NCBI RefSeq assembly: GCF_001661265.1
Contig: NW_017567020.1
Span: 184,973-248,972 of the forward strand
DNA: 64,000 nucleotides
Direction: 5' to 3'
Source of the DNA: Saitoella complicata NRRL Y-17804
Taxonomy: Eukaryota > Ascomycota > Saitoellomycetes > Saitoellales > Saitoellaceae
This document shows positions 1 to 9,436 of the stretch, one piece after another; position 1 is the stretch's first letter; each line of letters opens with the position of its first letter. The position numbers and the translations under genes are program-made. A model generated the notes under the pieces. That model was not told the origin of the DNA and ran no database searches. It saw only the letters and a program-made list of their open reading frames with translations.

Positions 1-264
1 GAACCTAGACGGCAAAGGCCAGCCGTGATGCTCATGCCATGTGATGCCTCTTTCATAACTGTTGTCGGACCTCGCGGTCCGGGACCGTTCAGGGAATCTC
101 GGATACGTGTAACGTTGATTTTGTGGGGAGCGGGGTCGGTTATCCGTGCGGGGTGTTTCATCTCGGCCCAACTACAGGTCAACCCTTTTGTGATTTATGC
201 CTGTACGTATACAAGAAATGTTTGAGAATGGAGATCTATTTGTCTGCTGCCAATCACCAAATGA

Positions 265-838
265 CTACTCCGGCTTCTCCCCCAACCCCGCCAGCAATCC
301 CCCCTCCACCTTCGCCAACGTCTCCTGCTCCTTCTTCCACTCCTCCCTCGTAACCCCTTGTATCCCATCCTCCGGCACCTCAGTCCTCCTCACCTGCAAC
401 CGATTATTCTCCATAACAATTCTTTTCATATCCCCAATTCTCTGTGCCCGCTGAAACCTACAACCCTCCCACACGACTATGGTCGTACCCGCGAACCCGC
501 CTACAGCCCAGTTACATGCTTTTCCGATAGGACGTCGAAGGGAGAGTTGGAGACCGAAGAGGACGAAGCTGGCGGTGATGCCGGAGAGGAGGGAGGTGCG
601 GGCGCAGGGCATTTGGTAGAATTTTGGGATGTCGTCAAGGGAGAGGGTCTACACTCACCCTTAGCACTTTGTCACAACTTATGGAATGGTTCGGTACCTT
701 CCAGACATCACCCAAATTTAACTCCGGCTTCGGCGGAGCAGCGGGCTTTTCCTCTCGATCCGCACCCGTATAATCATGTAGCTTCCCCGCCAATATCCTG
801 TCATTCAACTCTTTTAGTCTGCGTCCTTCTTCAGCCAT
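265..838 (-). CDS. COX20: Cytochrome c oxidase assembly protein Cox20
   Basis: This is a 174-residue protein from two exons, 838-698 and 648-265, joined across a 49-nt intron (649-697, GTACCG...GTGTAG, branch-like GCTAAG). The join gives a run through LSLDDIPKFYQMPCARTSLL, which carries the conserved P-C-A-R element of the Cox20/FAM36A family. Two hydrophobic segments follow (around SLLSGITASFVLFGLQL and NWAVGGFAGTTIVVW), as expected for the inner-membrane chaperone that binds Cox2 during complex IV assembly. The C-terminal tail is charged, with a conserved-looking R-x-R-x-E pattern. The start ATG at 838 is the first in frame and gives MAEEGRR. The gene is divergent from the F-box gene at 1093. 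Family assignment is by recognised motif and length; no alignment was run. Confidence 0.85.
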
Positions 839-1092
839 GTTTGTGTCTTGATTTCTGTTTCTGTTCGAGGAACTTTGTCGAGGATTTTTGGTGAGCGAGG
901 TGATATGGGGTTTCACGTGAGTTTGGACGTACGTCAGGGCGTTTCCTAGCGATAAGATGAAGTAAGAGTTCGCCGCAAGAAAATACGAAGGAGTTGATCG
1001 ATACCATTTGGACCATTTGTACATGCTATAGACCCTTTCATCTTATAGACATCCCTTGGTCGTGAAGTCGATCAAAGCAGCAAAGCAGCAGC
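839..1092. promoter_or_regulatory. Divergent intergenic region COX20 / F-box gene
   Basis: These 254 bp separate two divergent start codons, so they must hold both promoters. I see no clear TATA box. This is inferred from gene arrangement only. Confidence 0.4.
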
Positions 1093-2754
1093 ATGGAGGA
1101 CTACGTCCAACCCGTCGACGACGAAGAACTCGAACAATTTCGCCGAACATGGAAAGAAGAAGTCGCTAAATCCCGCCGGCAAGCATCACCTGAACGTTCA
1201 CGATGGGGTCTCGATCACCATGATCGACCGCCATCGATGTTACCGAGCACTTTTGTTGCGCAGGCTGCAAAGAAGAAGGCAAAGTCGAAGGCGAAGGCGG
1301 AGGAGGAGGATGAGGAGGGTGGCGGGAGTGTTATGGCGGGGAAGGGTAAGGGCACGGCGAGTTATACGAGGGATGCGGGGTTTGTTAGTGCGATGAAAGA
1401 ACTGTCCATCGAGGACCCGGCGGCGGCGGCGGTGGTGCAGAAGGAGGACGGAAAAGGCAAGGAGAAGGCGAAACCGACCACATCAGAAGCAGGACCAGAA
1501 CCAGAACCTACCTCACCACCTCGGGCACGAAGATCACCCCCAATCCCCACCAATCCCGCTTCCGCTCTTGAAATGTACGAATCCGCCGTTCACGCCGAAG
1601 CCCAGGGAAACCTCTCTGCCGCACTCAAAAAGTACCGAGCAGCCTTCAAACTCGACGCACACGTCGACAACCTCTACCGGAAAGCCCTCAAAGACGGTAA
1701 AATCGGACAGAAACCCGCTGAGGGAGAACAGAAGAAAGACGGGAAAGACGACGAATACTATCGCACGATGCAAACAACCCACGACTACACCGAAAAAGAA
1801 AACGCAGAAACCTCCCTCTCCCTCCTCCTCACCAAATTCCGTCTCGGCGACCTCCTTCTCCAGAATACCGAAGACCCCACGATCCCACCATGTCCCCTCG
1901 ACCTTCTTCCAAACGAGTTATTGATTAATATTCTGACGCACGTGGCACTGCTGGATGTCGCTGCCCTGGGAAGGATGAGTCGGACGTGTAAGAAGATGTT
2001 CGTGATGGCGTTCGGGGAGGAGGGGGTTTGGAGGGGAGTTTGTAGGGAGTATTATCGGCATATGACATATGCTGAGCCTGAACCCGAGTCTTCCACTCCT
2101 CCTTTCGATGAGGACGGGGATGTTGGACCGATCGCGCAAACACCCGAGGCGAAGTATAGAATACGGGAGGAAGCCGAGTTGGCGAAATATGGTGGGAGTT
2201 ATTTACAGATGTTTACGCTCCGCCCCCGTATCCGTCTCGATGGGGTCTATATCTCGACATGCAACTACACCCGTCCCGGAGTCAACGATGGCGCGTGGAA
2301 TACTCCTATCCATATCGTCACCTATTTCCGATTTTTGAGGTTTTTCGGAGAGGGGAAGGTTGTCAGTGTTTTGACCACGGACGAGCCTCGGGAGGTCGTC
2401 GCAGACCTCGGGGTGGAAAAAGATGACTCGGAGGAAGTAGCCGAAGGGCGCGGAAAGCGGGTACGTGGTCGCGAAGATACCAAAAAGAAACCCGAACCGG
2501 GCGTAGCATGGGGAACCTGGGCTCTCGACCCCACTTCCTCTGGCCGCCTGCACATCCACCTCTCTGGTCACGGCAAGTATTTCTTCGAGATGGAATTACA
2601 GATCAAGTCGACGAGCAGGGGGAGACATAATAAGTTGGCGTGGGTGCGGTTTGAGAGTGTGAGTAAGGAGACTGGGGAGAGGATGGAGTTTGGGTTGAGG
2701 AATGATAAGCCGTATTTTTTTTCGAGGGTTAGGAGGTATGGCAGGGGGTGGTAG
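1093..2754 (+). CDS. HRT3: F-box protein, Fbxo9/Hrt3/Pof7 type
   Basis: A single-exon gene of 553 residues. After a charged, disordered N-terminus, residues about 155-205 form a TPR/MIT-like helical pair (ALEMYESAVHAEAQGNLSAA), as seen upstream of the F-box in Fbxo9 and yeast Hrt3. The F-box lies at about 275-320 (LDLLPNELLINILTHVALLD). The C-terminal half contains the conserved substrate-domain pattern with R-L-D-G-V-Y-I-S and Y-Y-R-x-x-x-F-F-x-x-G, and closes with FFSRVRRYGRGW. Members act as substrate adaptors of SCF ubiquitin ligases through Skp1; yeast Hrt3 is the likely counterpart. The start is the first in-frame ATG and the frame is open throughout. Confidence in the family is high; the substrate is unknown. 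Confidence 0.85.
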   Translation: MEDYVQPVDDEELEQFRRTWKEEVAKSRRQASPERSRWGLDHHDRPPSMLPSTFVAQAAKKKAKSKAKAEEEDEEGGGSVMAGKGKGTASYTRDAGFVSAMKELSIEDPAAAAVVQKEDGKGKEKAKPTTSEAGPEPEPTSPPRARRSPPIPTNPASALEMYESAVHAEAQGNLSAALKKYRAAFKLDAHVDNLYRKALKDGKIGQKPAEGEQKKDGKDDEYYRTMQTTHDYTEKENAETSLSLLLTKFRLGDLLLQNTEDPTIPPCPLDLLPNELLINILTHVALLDVAALGRMSRTCKKMFVMAFGEEGVWRGVCREYYRHMTYAEPEPESSTPPFDEDGDVGPIAQTPEAKYRIREEAELAKYGGSYLQMFTLRPRIRLDGVYISTCNYTRPGVNDGAWNTPIHIVTYFRFLRFFGEGKVVSVLTTDEPREVVADLGVEKDDSEEVAEGRGKRVRGREDTKKKPEPGVAWGTWALDPTSSGRLHIHLSGHGKYFFEMELQIKSTSRGRHNKLAWVRFESVSKETGERMEFGLRNDKPYFFSRVRRYGRGW

Positions 2755-2823
2755 AGAGATTGGGTACGATATAGCGATACAGGGATAGTTAAAAGGAGTT
2801 CTTTGTGCAATCGGCGAGATGGT

Positions 2824-2829
2824 TATAAA
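2824..2829 (+). promoter_or_regulatory. TATA box of the U6 snRNA gene
   Basis: TATAAA lies 27 to 22 bp upstream of the inferred U6 5' end (2851). This is the spacing expected of TATA elements in fungal Pol III U6 genes. Confidence 0.7.
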
Positions 2830-2850
2830 CCCCAATCACGCCGGAACTAT

Positions 2851-3023
2851 GTCCTACGGGACATCGGTCTATTTGAAACGATACAGAGAAGATTAGCATG
2901 GGTAAGTCAAAGCGCCCGAGTTCGATTCCCACTGGGGAATTTATGTACCAGCATGGATGCTAACAAGTACTCACAGCCCCTGCATAAGGATGACAACATA
3001 CGCTAAAGAGAGGACTCAATTTT
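2851..3023 (+). ncRNA. SNR6: U6 spliceosomal snRNA gene containing a 75-nt mRNA-type intron
   Basis: The exons are 2851-2901 and 2977 to about 3023, giving a mature RNA of about 98 nt. The 5' hairpin is GTCC-TACG-GGAC at 2851-2862. The catalytic core follows: TTTGAAACGATACAGAGA (ACAGAGA box at 2883-2889), then GATTAGCATGG with the AGC triad at 2895-2897, and, across the intron, CCCCTGCATAAGGATGAC, the start of the internal stem-loop. Only removal of 2902-2976 restores the standard U6 order ATGG-CCCCTGC. The intron has donor GTAAGT, branch site TGCTAAC (2958-2964) and acceptor CACAG, all spliceosomal. U6 introns are known in Schizosaccharomyces pombe and some other fungi. The gene lies about 96 bp after the F-box stop codon. 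The 3' end is inferred from the T-run. Confidence 0.93.
2920..2928 (+). promoter_or_regulatory. B-box-like Pol III element inside the U6 intron
   Basis: GTTCGATTC matches the TFIIIC B-box core GWTCRANNC. It sits 19 nt into the intron and about 70 nt from the U6 start. In S. pombe the U6 intron likewise carries a required B box, so the same role is inferred here. Confidence 0.65.
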
Positions 3024-3025
3024 TT
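3020..3025 (+). terminator. Pol III terminator of U6
   Basis: Six consecutive T residues directly follow the U6 3' region, the usual Pol III stop. Confidence 0.8.
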
Positions 3026-3193
3026 GAGGAATTGAGGCAGCAGGATTGTAGAGCTTTCCTCTCATTGGCAGCAGCTGTCTGTTCGCTGTAGTTTGTTTCC
3101 CACGGTGTTGCGTGACGACGTCGCGTTTCTGCGCAATCGTGCACACACAGCACCCATCTGCCAAACAGCATACATCCCCTCCTATCCCTTGCA

Positions 3194-3985
3194 ATGTCGC
3201 CTCACGCTGAAATCGCTACCGCTCCCGGCTGTGGAGCATGTTCAGGTTCTTCAGTCGATGATCCTTTGAACTCGGCCGCTCTTCCTACCTCAATTCAAAA
3301 ACTGGCAGGTTCGCGTGATCATTTCAACGTCTTACTATCCGAAATCCACAAAACCCTTCTTTCCCGTCCCGATCCCGCAGAATCCCCCGAAACGCTCCGA
3401 ATCCTCACCGAACTCATGTCAGGCTACGCCGTCCCTTCCTCCCTCGACTCCTCAACCCCAGCGCCAGTACCTTGGCAAAAATACATGCACACATCTCCGT
3501 ACATGCCCTACACCCGCAACCTGATCTACTCAATCCCAAACGTCGCAACCCTCCTCATCCTCGTCTGGAACCCTTCGAAAGGGAGTGCGATCCACGATCA
3601 TGCGGGTGCGCATTGCTTGATGAAAATCTTGTCGGGACAGTTGGAGGAGAGGGTGTTCGAGTGGCCTTTGCCCAGTACGCCTACAGAATGTGAAGAGGGG
3701 CAAAATGGGGAGAAGGAGCATGAACATGAGGAGCATACACTACATTTAAAGAGTTCGAGGGTTTTGAAGGCGGATCAGGTGGCATACATCTCCGACACGA
3801 TCGGCCTACACCGTATTACGAATCCCTCACCCGAAACAACGGCGGTGAGTCTACACTTGTATTGGCCACCGTGGGCGGCGATGTATGGGTGCAGGGTATA
3901 TGATGAGAACACGGGGCGAGGGAGGGAGGCGGGACAGGCTGGGTTTTACAGTGTTGGAGGTGAGAAGGTAACAGGGACGAAATAA
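3194..3985 (+). CDS. CDO1: Cysteine dioxygenase
   Basis: A single-exon gene of 263 residues. It oxidises cysteine to cysteine sulfinate with O2 and a non-haem iron, controlling cellular cysteine. The iron-binding cupin motif is plain at residues 134-141, H-D-H-A-G-A-H-C: H134 and H136 are two of the three iron ligands, and C141 corresponds to the Cys that forms the Cys-Tyr cross-link in animal CDO. The third His is in GLHRITNP, and the partner Tyr is in HLYWPPW. The fold ends near the C-terminus with a short polar tail. The start is the first ATG of the frame; the N-terminus has a Cys-rich stretch (GCGACSGSS) of unknown meaning. It lies between the U6 gene and the convergent carrier gene. Confidence 0.92.
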   Translation: MSPHAEIATAPGCGACSGSSVDDPLNSAALPTSIQKLAGSRDHFNVLLSEIHKTLLSRPDPAESPETLRILTELMSGYAVPSSLDSSTPAPVPWQKYMHTSPYMPYTRNLIYSIPNVATLLILVWNPSKGSAIHDHAGAHCLMKILSGQLEERVFEWPLPSTPTECEEGQNGEKEHEHEEHTLHLKSSRVLKADQVAYISDTIGLHRITNPSPETTAVSLHLYWPPWAAMYGCRVYDENTGRGREAGQAGFYSVGGEKVTGTK

Positions 3986-4306
3986 GATTGCACGGTCGAG
4001 TGTACGATAAGTGCTGGATACAAGGGTGATAGACCGTACGGGATACGACGTGACTACATGATACGGTAGTACTGGTAAGAATGAGTTAAGATTATACCTT
4101 CCATCTATCCTATCTCCCCTCTTCATCTTCCTCAAAAAGTTCTCCAAAGAATATCAAGGATCCAAGAAGCAAAAACGCCAAAAAGAAGCCAAAATCGCAA
4201 AACAATGCCCAAAACTAAAACAGGAAACAAACCGTGCAAATCGTCCATCTTGCAGCCGCTGTCGTTCGAAAATGCTCTCCTCCCTTGTCGCCTCCCAAAG
4301 TGTGTC
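3986..4306. other. Convergent intergenic region
   Basis: This is 321 bp between the stop codons of the cysteine dioxygenase and carrier genes. It presumably holds both 3' UTRs; I see no further gene. Confidence 0.5.
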
Positions 4307-5632
4307 TCACAACAGCTTGCCCATCTCATACGACGAGATCATGATCGCACACGCCGGACTGACCTTCAACAACCGTGGAACGCATCCTCGCCACAAACCC
4401 CTAATACCCTCCTCCTTGACGATATCGGCCATTAATCTCGACACACTATGCGGCTTTCCTCCTCCTCCTCCTCCATTGGTCTTCCCATTCGCACCTCCAT
4501 TCCCAATCGCGCCATTCGATCCATGCGCTGCCCCGTTCGCCGCCGCTCCCGTTGTGGCGCCCTGCACCTCAACCTGCCTCCTCGTCTTCGCAACATCAAA
4601 CGGCGTCGTCAAAAACGCCGCAATCGTCCCACTCGCCGCACCCGCCACGAAACTCTCTCCAAACGTCCCCAAACCCCATCCTCCGCCCTTACTGATCATC
4701 TCCTTTGCTTGTTCGTAGCCGAGCCAGTAGACTCCGGAAAAGGGTACGTCACGCCAGAGAGTGAGTGAAAGACCGCGCCAGAGGGAGCGGGGGCCGTGGG
4801 AGGCTACCATGGTTTTTATGCCGGTTAGGACTTGGGTGAAGTGTGAGGTCGTTCCCGATGCTGTCGATGATGTTGCCTGTAGCCGTGTCCTGAAAAGCTC
4901 CAGTGGCGAGATTGCTGTTGCTGCGAGCGCTCTCGCCATGCCTCCACACAGTAGAGGAGCGTAATACGCCGCCTTTGCATCCGTCGGAAATACCTTCGTC
5001 CTCAACGTATCGTATCCAACAAAATAAATCACATTCGCCGGAATCGCCATGACCAACGTCGGACTCAACCCCCTCCAAAGACTCCGTATCCCCTCATACC
5101 TCGCAATCTTCACTAACCCCTCCCAGGTCCCCTCAAACCTTCTTTCAACCGCGCACAGGTCACCGGCAAACATGGGACAGTGAAGGGCTGAGAGGGAAGG
5201 ACTGTGCGGAGTTGGGAAGAAGAAGACTTCGCGACAGCAGGATGTTACGCCGAGTTCGGAGGGTATGATGAGGCGGGATGTCGTTATGCGGGATATTGAG
5301 CGGGCGGAGGAGGCATAGGGTGAAGGTCGGGGTGGGCAGTCTGTGTGACCGTTCTTTGCAGCATTATTTGGCTGTTGGGATTGGGATTGTAATCGGGTCT
5401 TGACGACATCTAGAGGCGTCACTGTAGGAAGCATCATCAGTAATTGCTATGCAGAGACGGATGGGACATTCACACCTAGTAACGAAGTGAGAAGCGCACC
5501 AGCACACGCGCTCACAGTCTTCTGAACCATTGACGCCGTCGGTGCCGCTGGCGGATCACTCCGGCCATAAAGGTTCCCGTCGTCCATGATCCCTTGACCA
5601 ATCGGCTCATCAATATCGAGCTGTGCAGACAT
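4307..5632 (-). CDS. MTM1: Mitochondrial carrier, Mtm1/SLC25A39-40 type
   Basis: The exons are 5632-5476 and 5421-4307 with a 54-nt intron (GTGTGA...CTACAG); 423 residues. Three mitochondrial carrier repeats are visible, with signatures VTPLDVVKTRLQ, ISPLELFRTRLQ and TTPFDVAKTRRQ. The matrix loop of repeat 1 carries GVTSCCREVFFF, a Cys pair typical of the Mtm1/SLC25A39/40 branch. In animals this branch imports glutathione into mitochondria; yeast Mtm1 is needed for Sod2 metallation and iron homeostasis. The third loop is enlarged by a Gly/Asn/Ala-rich stretch. The start MSAQLDIDEP is chosen because sequence further upstream has no carrier-like character, although the frame stays open to an ATG at 5788. 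Confidence 0.88.
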
Positions 5633-5959
5633 TCGAACAAGTGATCCGTATAACTCCTCAATTAACAACTGGAGTGGGACCCCTTTTCCCTGCTTGGTTC
5701 TCCAGAAGTAGACGGTTCTTACTCTCGATCTCCAGTGTTCAAGTATTACGTCGACTTCGGCAGCAACCGCAGTTGCATCGCCACACATGTGAACATTCTG
5801 TATTAAACGTGACTCCAGATCAGATAAGTTTTAACTTCATAATGTTAAATTCGTAATACTGTAAGAAAAAGATGCGAAAAGACGACCCATTGCGAACCCC
5901 GTGAAAATGCGAACCAGAAAAGCACAAACCACTAACCTACCAGCTTACTTCTCCCCCGC

Positions 5960-8900
5960 TCATGGAGAGACCCTACAAGTCATCTTGATACCCATGGCAG
6001 TCAACTCGGCAGACAAGTACCTGAAGACATATGGCACCGCAACCGTAGTGACATTCTCACCACCAACAAACTTCTGTCCAGACGCATCCTCCCAAGCCTC
6101 ACCCTCGGCCTCAAAGCCAGTAGCCTTCTCAGCACACGCCCGGCACCTAGTCTTGTTGCCAAACATACCGCCCGTCATCGAGTTCGAAACAGTCATCGTC
6201 GACAACAAAGATCCACAGTCTCTGCAGATAGGCGCCTGAGAGTAATCAGAGCAGTTCATCAAACGATCCTGCAAGATAAACGAGGTGCCGTGGGCAATGA
6301 TAGCATCACGCTCCATTTCTCCGAAACGGACACCACCACCACGCTTACGACCACCGATAGGCTGGTGGGTAAGGTTGTGCACGGCACCAGTGGTACGGAC
6401 TTGGAACTTGTCGTTAACCATGTGACGCAAACGCTGGTAGAAGACACATCCGACGTAGATATCGGCCTTCATCTCCTCACCAGTGATTCCAGAGTAGAAA
6501 GGCTCGTTACCGTGGTAGTTGTATCCGGCCTTCAACAACTGCTGACCGAAGAAGTCGGCAGCGGTGTGCTCCTCAGAGAACTTGAACGGAGTAGCATCCT
6601 GAGCCATACCGTGCAACGCACCAGCCTTACCCGCCAACGACTCAACGAACATACCGATGGTCATACGGGAGGGGAAAGCGTGAGGGTTGATAATAACATC
6701 AGGCTGCATGCCAGACTCAGAGAACGGCATGTCAACCGCCGGCCACTTCTGGGACAAGACACCCTTCTGTCCGTGACGAGAGGAGAACTTGTCACCAGTA
6801 ACAGGCGAACGAGTAACCCTCAACTTGACATGAATACCCTGACACTCCTGATCACCAGAATCATTACCAAGCACACGGACCTCATCAACAAACGCCCGCT
6901 CAGTACCGTGGTACTCCTCAATCGAGGTCTTGCCTGTAGCGTCATCGAACCACGCAGCGATCGGGTCACCAGGCTGCAACTCAACACCAACCTGAGGCAA
7001 ACCATCTCCATCCAACTTCTCCAACCACTCTTTGGGGTACTTATCCGACCCGAACCCAAAGTGATGCATGATCGGCTCTCCTCTCCGTCTCTTACTCGAC
7101 AAGTCGACCTTCTCACTCTTGTAGACAGTACCATACCCGAACCCACGTTCATGTGCAGACTTGTTCAAGATCATGGCATCTTCCATGTCGTACCCAGTGT
7201 ACGAGATGACAGCCACGACGGCGTTCATACCGTTAGGGTTGGCGTCCATTCCGTATGCATCGTGCAAAGCGGGCCTAACGATGGGGGTCTGACCAGTCTG
7301 CAGACGGTAGAGCTTGTTATCGGTACGATGTCTGATCGCAGTACCGGGCGTACCCATCGCTTGCTTACCCATCTGACACTGGTACATGTTTCGTGGAGAC
7401 TGGTTGAAGTCGGAGAAAGGCGTCAAGTTGGCCACGATCGAAAGAATGTTGGTGGGAGCGTACTCAATATGAGTAGTAAGCCCAGGAAGAATCTCATCAG
7501 GCATACAAGCGATGTGCTCCATATGAACCTGCTCGAACGGTCCAACATGGTCTTCACCATCAGTACGGAGGTACTTGACGGGACGAACCATCCTAGCAGC
7601 CTGCGAGAAGAGGTAGAGCCCAGGGTACTGACCACCCGTCGACTCCGGCACGAGACCAATCTCGAGATCGAGGGGAACACCATGCGTGCCCTCAACCTTC
7701 CAGAACCTCAGCGTGTCAGCAACGTGCTTCGCCAACGCATGCGTACACCATCCAACGATCCTACCATCAAGCTGCACACAAGCCTTCAACGGTCCACCAA
7801 CACTCGCGCTAGGTGGGGAAACACCCAACGAAGCGAGAAGTGCCGGGATTGCCTTCACATCCAATGGTGCAGTAGTGATCTTACACTTATGCGCCATATG
7901 GTTCAACAAACCACAGGGCGTACCATCGGGGGTATGTACAGGACACAAGAATCCCCATGCCTCAGGCAACAACTTTCGGACAGTGGTGGTCTTGAGCTCG
8001 GCAAAGAAAGATCCACGATGAACCATGCGGAAATGCGAGATATAACGGTAAAAGTTAAGTTTTTCAGCGACGATGGTGTAACCGGTCGCTTGCTGCAAGT
8101 CGAGACCAGTGTTGGAGACGAGGTTACCGGTGGAGAGAAAGTACGTGAGTTTAGCACCAATGTCGCCGTTGACCTTGGCCATTGCTTTGGTGAGGTATTT
8201 GCTGTCGTGGAGGTCGACGGCACCGGGTGTTCTCCGAATATCCTGCATAATCTGTGCGCGAATACCAGTAAGGTAATCCTCAATCTTCTCTTTAATAATC
8301 ATTCCATACAAGAATCCACCAAGCAAGACTTCCTGATGCTGAGGCGAATCAGGGTTATCACCCGCACAATCACCAGCGACCAAAGCATAAAGTTTGCGGA
8401 TCATGAACAGCAACATGCGGAACTTATCTCTCGGGTCCTCGAGGTGAACCAAGATGATTTTCCGAAGCCACTCGCGACCGACTTGGACGTCGGTCAACTC
8501 TTCTCCAATGTTCATCACCACGCGGAACTTCTCACCGAGGTAACGGAGCGTGTCTTCTTGGGTGTAGAGGGAGTATGCCTTGTAAGTCCTCAACAACAAC
8601 TCCACACGGTCAGTCAAGAAAGTGTTATCGCGCTCCGCTCCGACAATACCATCAAAGATTTCCTTGTCGTTCGTGTCCACCAACGCCTTCAAGACCATCA
8701 TGATAGGAACGAGGTACTCGTTCTTTCGCCATGAAATACGGAGCATGGCATTTCCGTCGTTGAGGTAGTGAAGGGTGTTTCCCTGCGATGACTGATCGGG
8801 CCTCACACAGCGGATTTGAACACCAAAGTGCGAGTACGCATTACCCCTGTTCGCAAAACTTGGTCGAACCAACGCCATAGCATGATTTCTTCTCGTAACA

Positions 8901-9436
8901 ATCAACAGACGGATCAACTTCTCATTACCGTTCACGATGAAGTATCCACCCATCTCATCGGACTCCTCCTTGTGCGAGACCAAGTCGGCGGGTGCCATAC
9001 CGGCGAGGTGACACCGATTTGACCGGACCATGACAGGGAGAAGACCAGCTTCTCTAGACACACTCTCCCATGGTCCATTATTCAATCGATAAGAAAGCTT
9101 CAACACAATACGAGCACGGTAAGTCGAAAGCCTCTCACGCGCCTCACTCGGGTAAATCCTCCTGTTAATACTCGTCCGATCTTTCGCGCTGAGCATGGGC
9201 TTAGCAATCTGGACTTCCTCGCACTTGATCTCCCATTTGTTGCCGCTGGGGTCGATAACGGTTTTCGTTCCGACGTCCTTTACCGCGAGATCGAGGAGGC
9301 CGCCTTCGGTGAGGGCATTGAAGGATTCGATGTGGGGAGCGACGGCTTCGGCGAGGACGGGGTAGGCGGATTGGTCCTTTGGCGGGTGACGGAAGATTTC
9401 CTCACGCTGGAGGGTCTTGAAAGTCGGACCGGCCAT
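5960..9436 (-). CDS. RPA135: RNA polymerase I second-largest subunit
   Basis: A single exon of 1158 residues, close to the usual size. It forms the catalytic face of Pol I with the largest subunit and transcribes rDNA in the nucleolus. Conserved Rpb2-type blocks appear in order: protrusion and lobe with GGYFIVNGNEKLIRLLIVTRRNH; the fork region WGFLCPVHTPDGTPCGLLNH; GYDMEDAMILNKSAHERG; KFSSRHGQKGVLSQKWP; and a C-terminal zinc site with two CxxC pairs (CRDC and CRAC). The Pol I assignment, rather than Pol II or III, rests on ANRGNAYSHFGVQIRCVRPDQ and on the short N-terminus and C-terminus (VPYVFRYLSAELTAMGIK). The start is the first ATG in a frame open for 3.5 kb. Confidence 0.93.
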   Translation of the reverse strand: MAGPTFKTLQREEIFRHPPKDQSAYPVLAEAVAPHIESFNALTEGGLLDLAVKDVGTKTVIDPSGNKWEIKCEEVQIAKPMLSAKDRTSINRRIYPSEARERLSTYRARIVLKLSYRLNNGPWESVSREAGLLPVMVRSNRCHLAGMAPADLVSHKEESDEMGGYFIVNGNEKLIRLLIVTRRNHAMALVRPSFANRGNAYSHFGVQIRCVRPDQSSQGNTLHYLNDGNAMLRISWRKNEYLVPIMMVLKALVDTNDKEIFDGIVGAERDNTFLTDRVELLLRTYKAYSLYTQEDTLRYLGEKFRVVMNIGEELTDVQVGREWLRKIILVHLEDPRDKFRMLLFMIRKLYALVAGDCAGDNPDSPQHQEVLLGGFLYGMIIKEKIEDYLTGIRAQIMQDIRRTPGAVDLHDSKYLTKAMAKVNGDIGAKLTYFLSTGNLVSNTGLDLQQATGYTIVAEKLNFYRYISHFRMVHRGSFFAELKTTTVRKLLPEAWGFLCPVHTPDGTPCGLLNHMAHKCKITTAPLDVKAIPALLASLGVSPPSASVGGPLKACVQLDGRIVGWCTHALAKHVADTLRFWKVEGTHGVPLDLEIGLVPESTGGQYPGLYLFSQAARMVRPVKYLRTDGEDHVGPFEQVHMEHIACMPDEILPGLTTHIEYAPTNILSIVANLTPFSDFNQSPRNMYQCQMGKQAMGTPGTAIRHRTDNKLYRLQTGQTPIVRPALHDAYGMDANPNGMNAVVAVISYTGYDMEDAMILNKSAHERGFGYGTVYKSEKVDLSSKRRRGEPIMHHFGFGSDKYPKEWLEKLDGDGLPQVGVELQPGDPIAAWFDDATGKTSIEEYHGTERAFVDEVRVLGNDSGDQECQGIHVKLRVTRSPVTGDKFSSRHGQKGVLSQKWPAVDMPFSESGMQPDVIINPHAFPSRMTIGMFVESLAGKAGALHGMAQDATPFKFSEEHTAADFFGQQLLKAGYNYHGNEPFYSGITGEEMKADIYVGCVFYQRLRHMVNDKFQVRTTGAVHNLTHQPIGGRKRGGGVRFGEMERDAIIAHGTSFILQDRLMNCSDYSQAPICRDCGSLLSTMTVSNSMTGGMFGNKTRCRACAEKATGFEAEGEAWEDASGQKFVGGENVTTVAVPYVFRYLSAELTAMGIKMTCRVSP

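Noticed and set aside
2893-2940. tRNA-like T-arm (GTTCGATTCCC)
   Set aside because: The flanking stems do not pair as in a tRNA; the sequence is explained as a B-box-like element in the U6 intron.
6290-8734. 814-codon open frame antisense to RPA135
   Set aside because: It mirrors the codon bias of the real gene on the other strand; its translation is rich in Arg/Val/Leu/Thr without domains.
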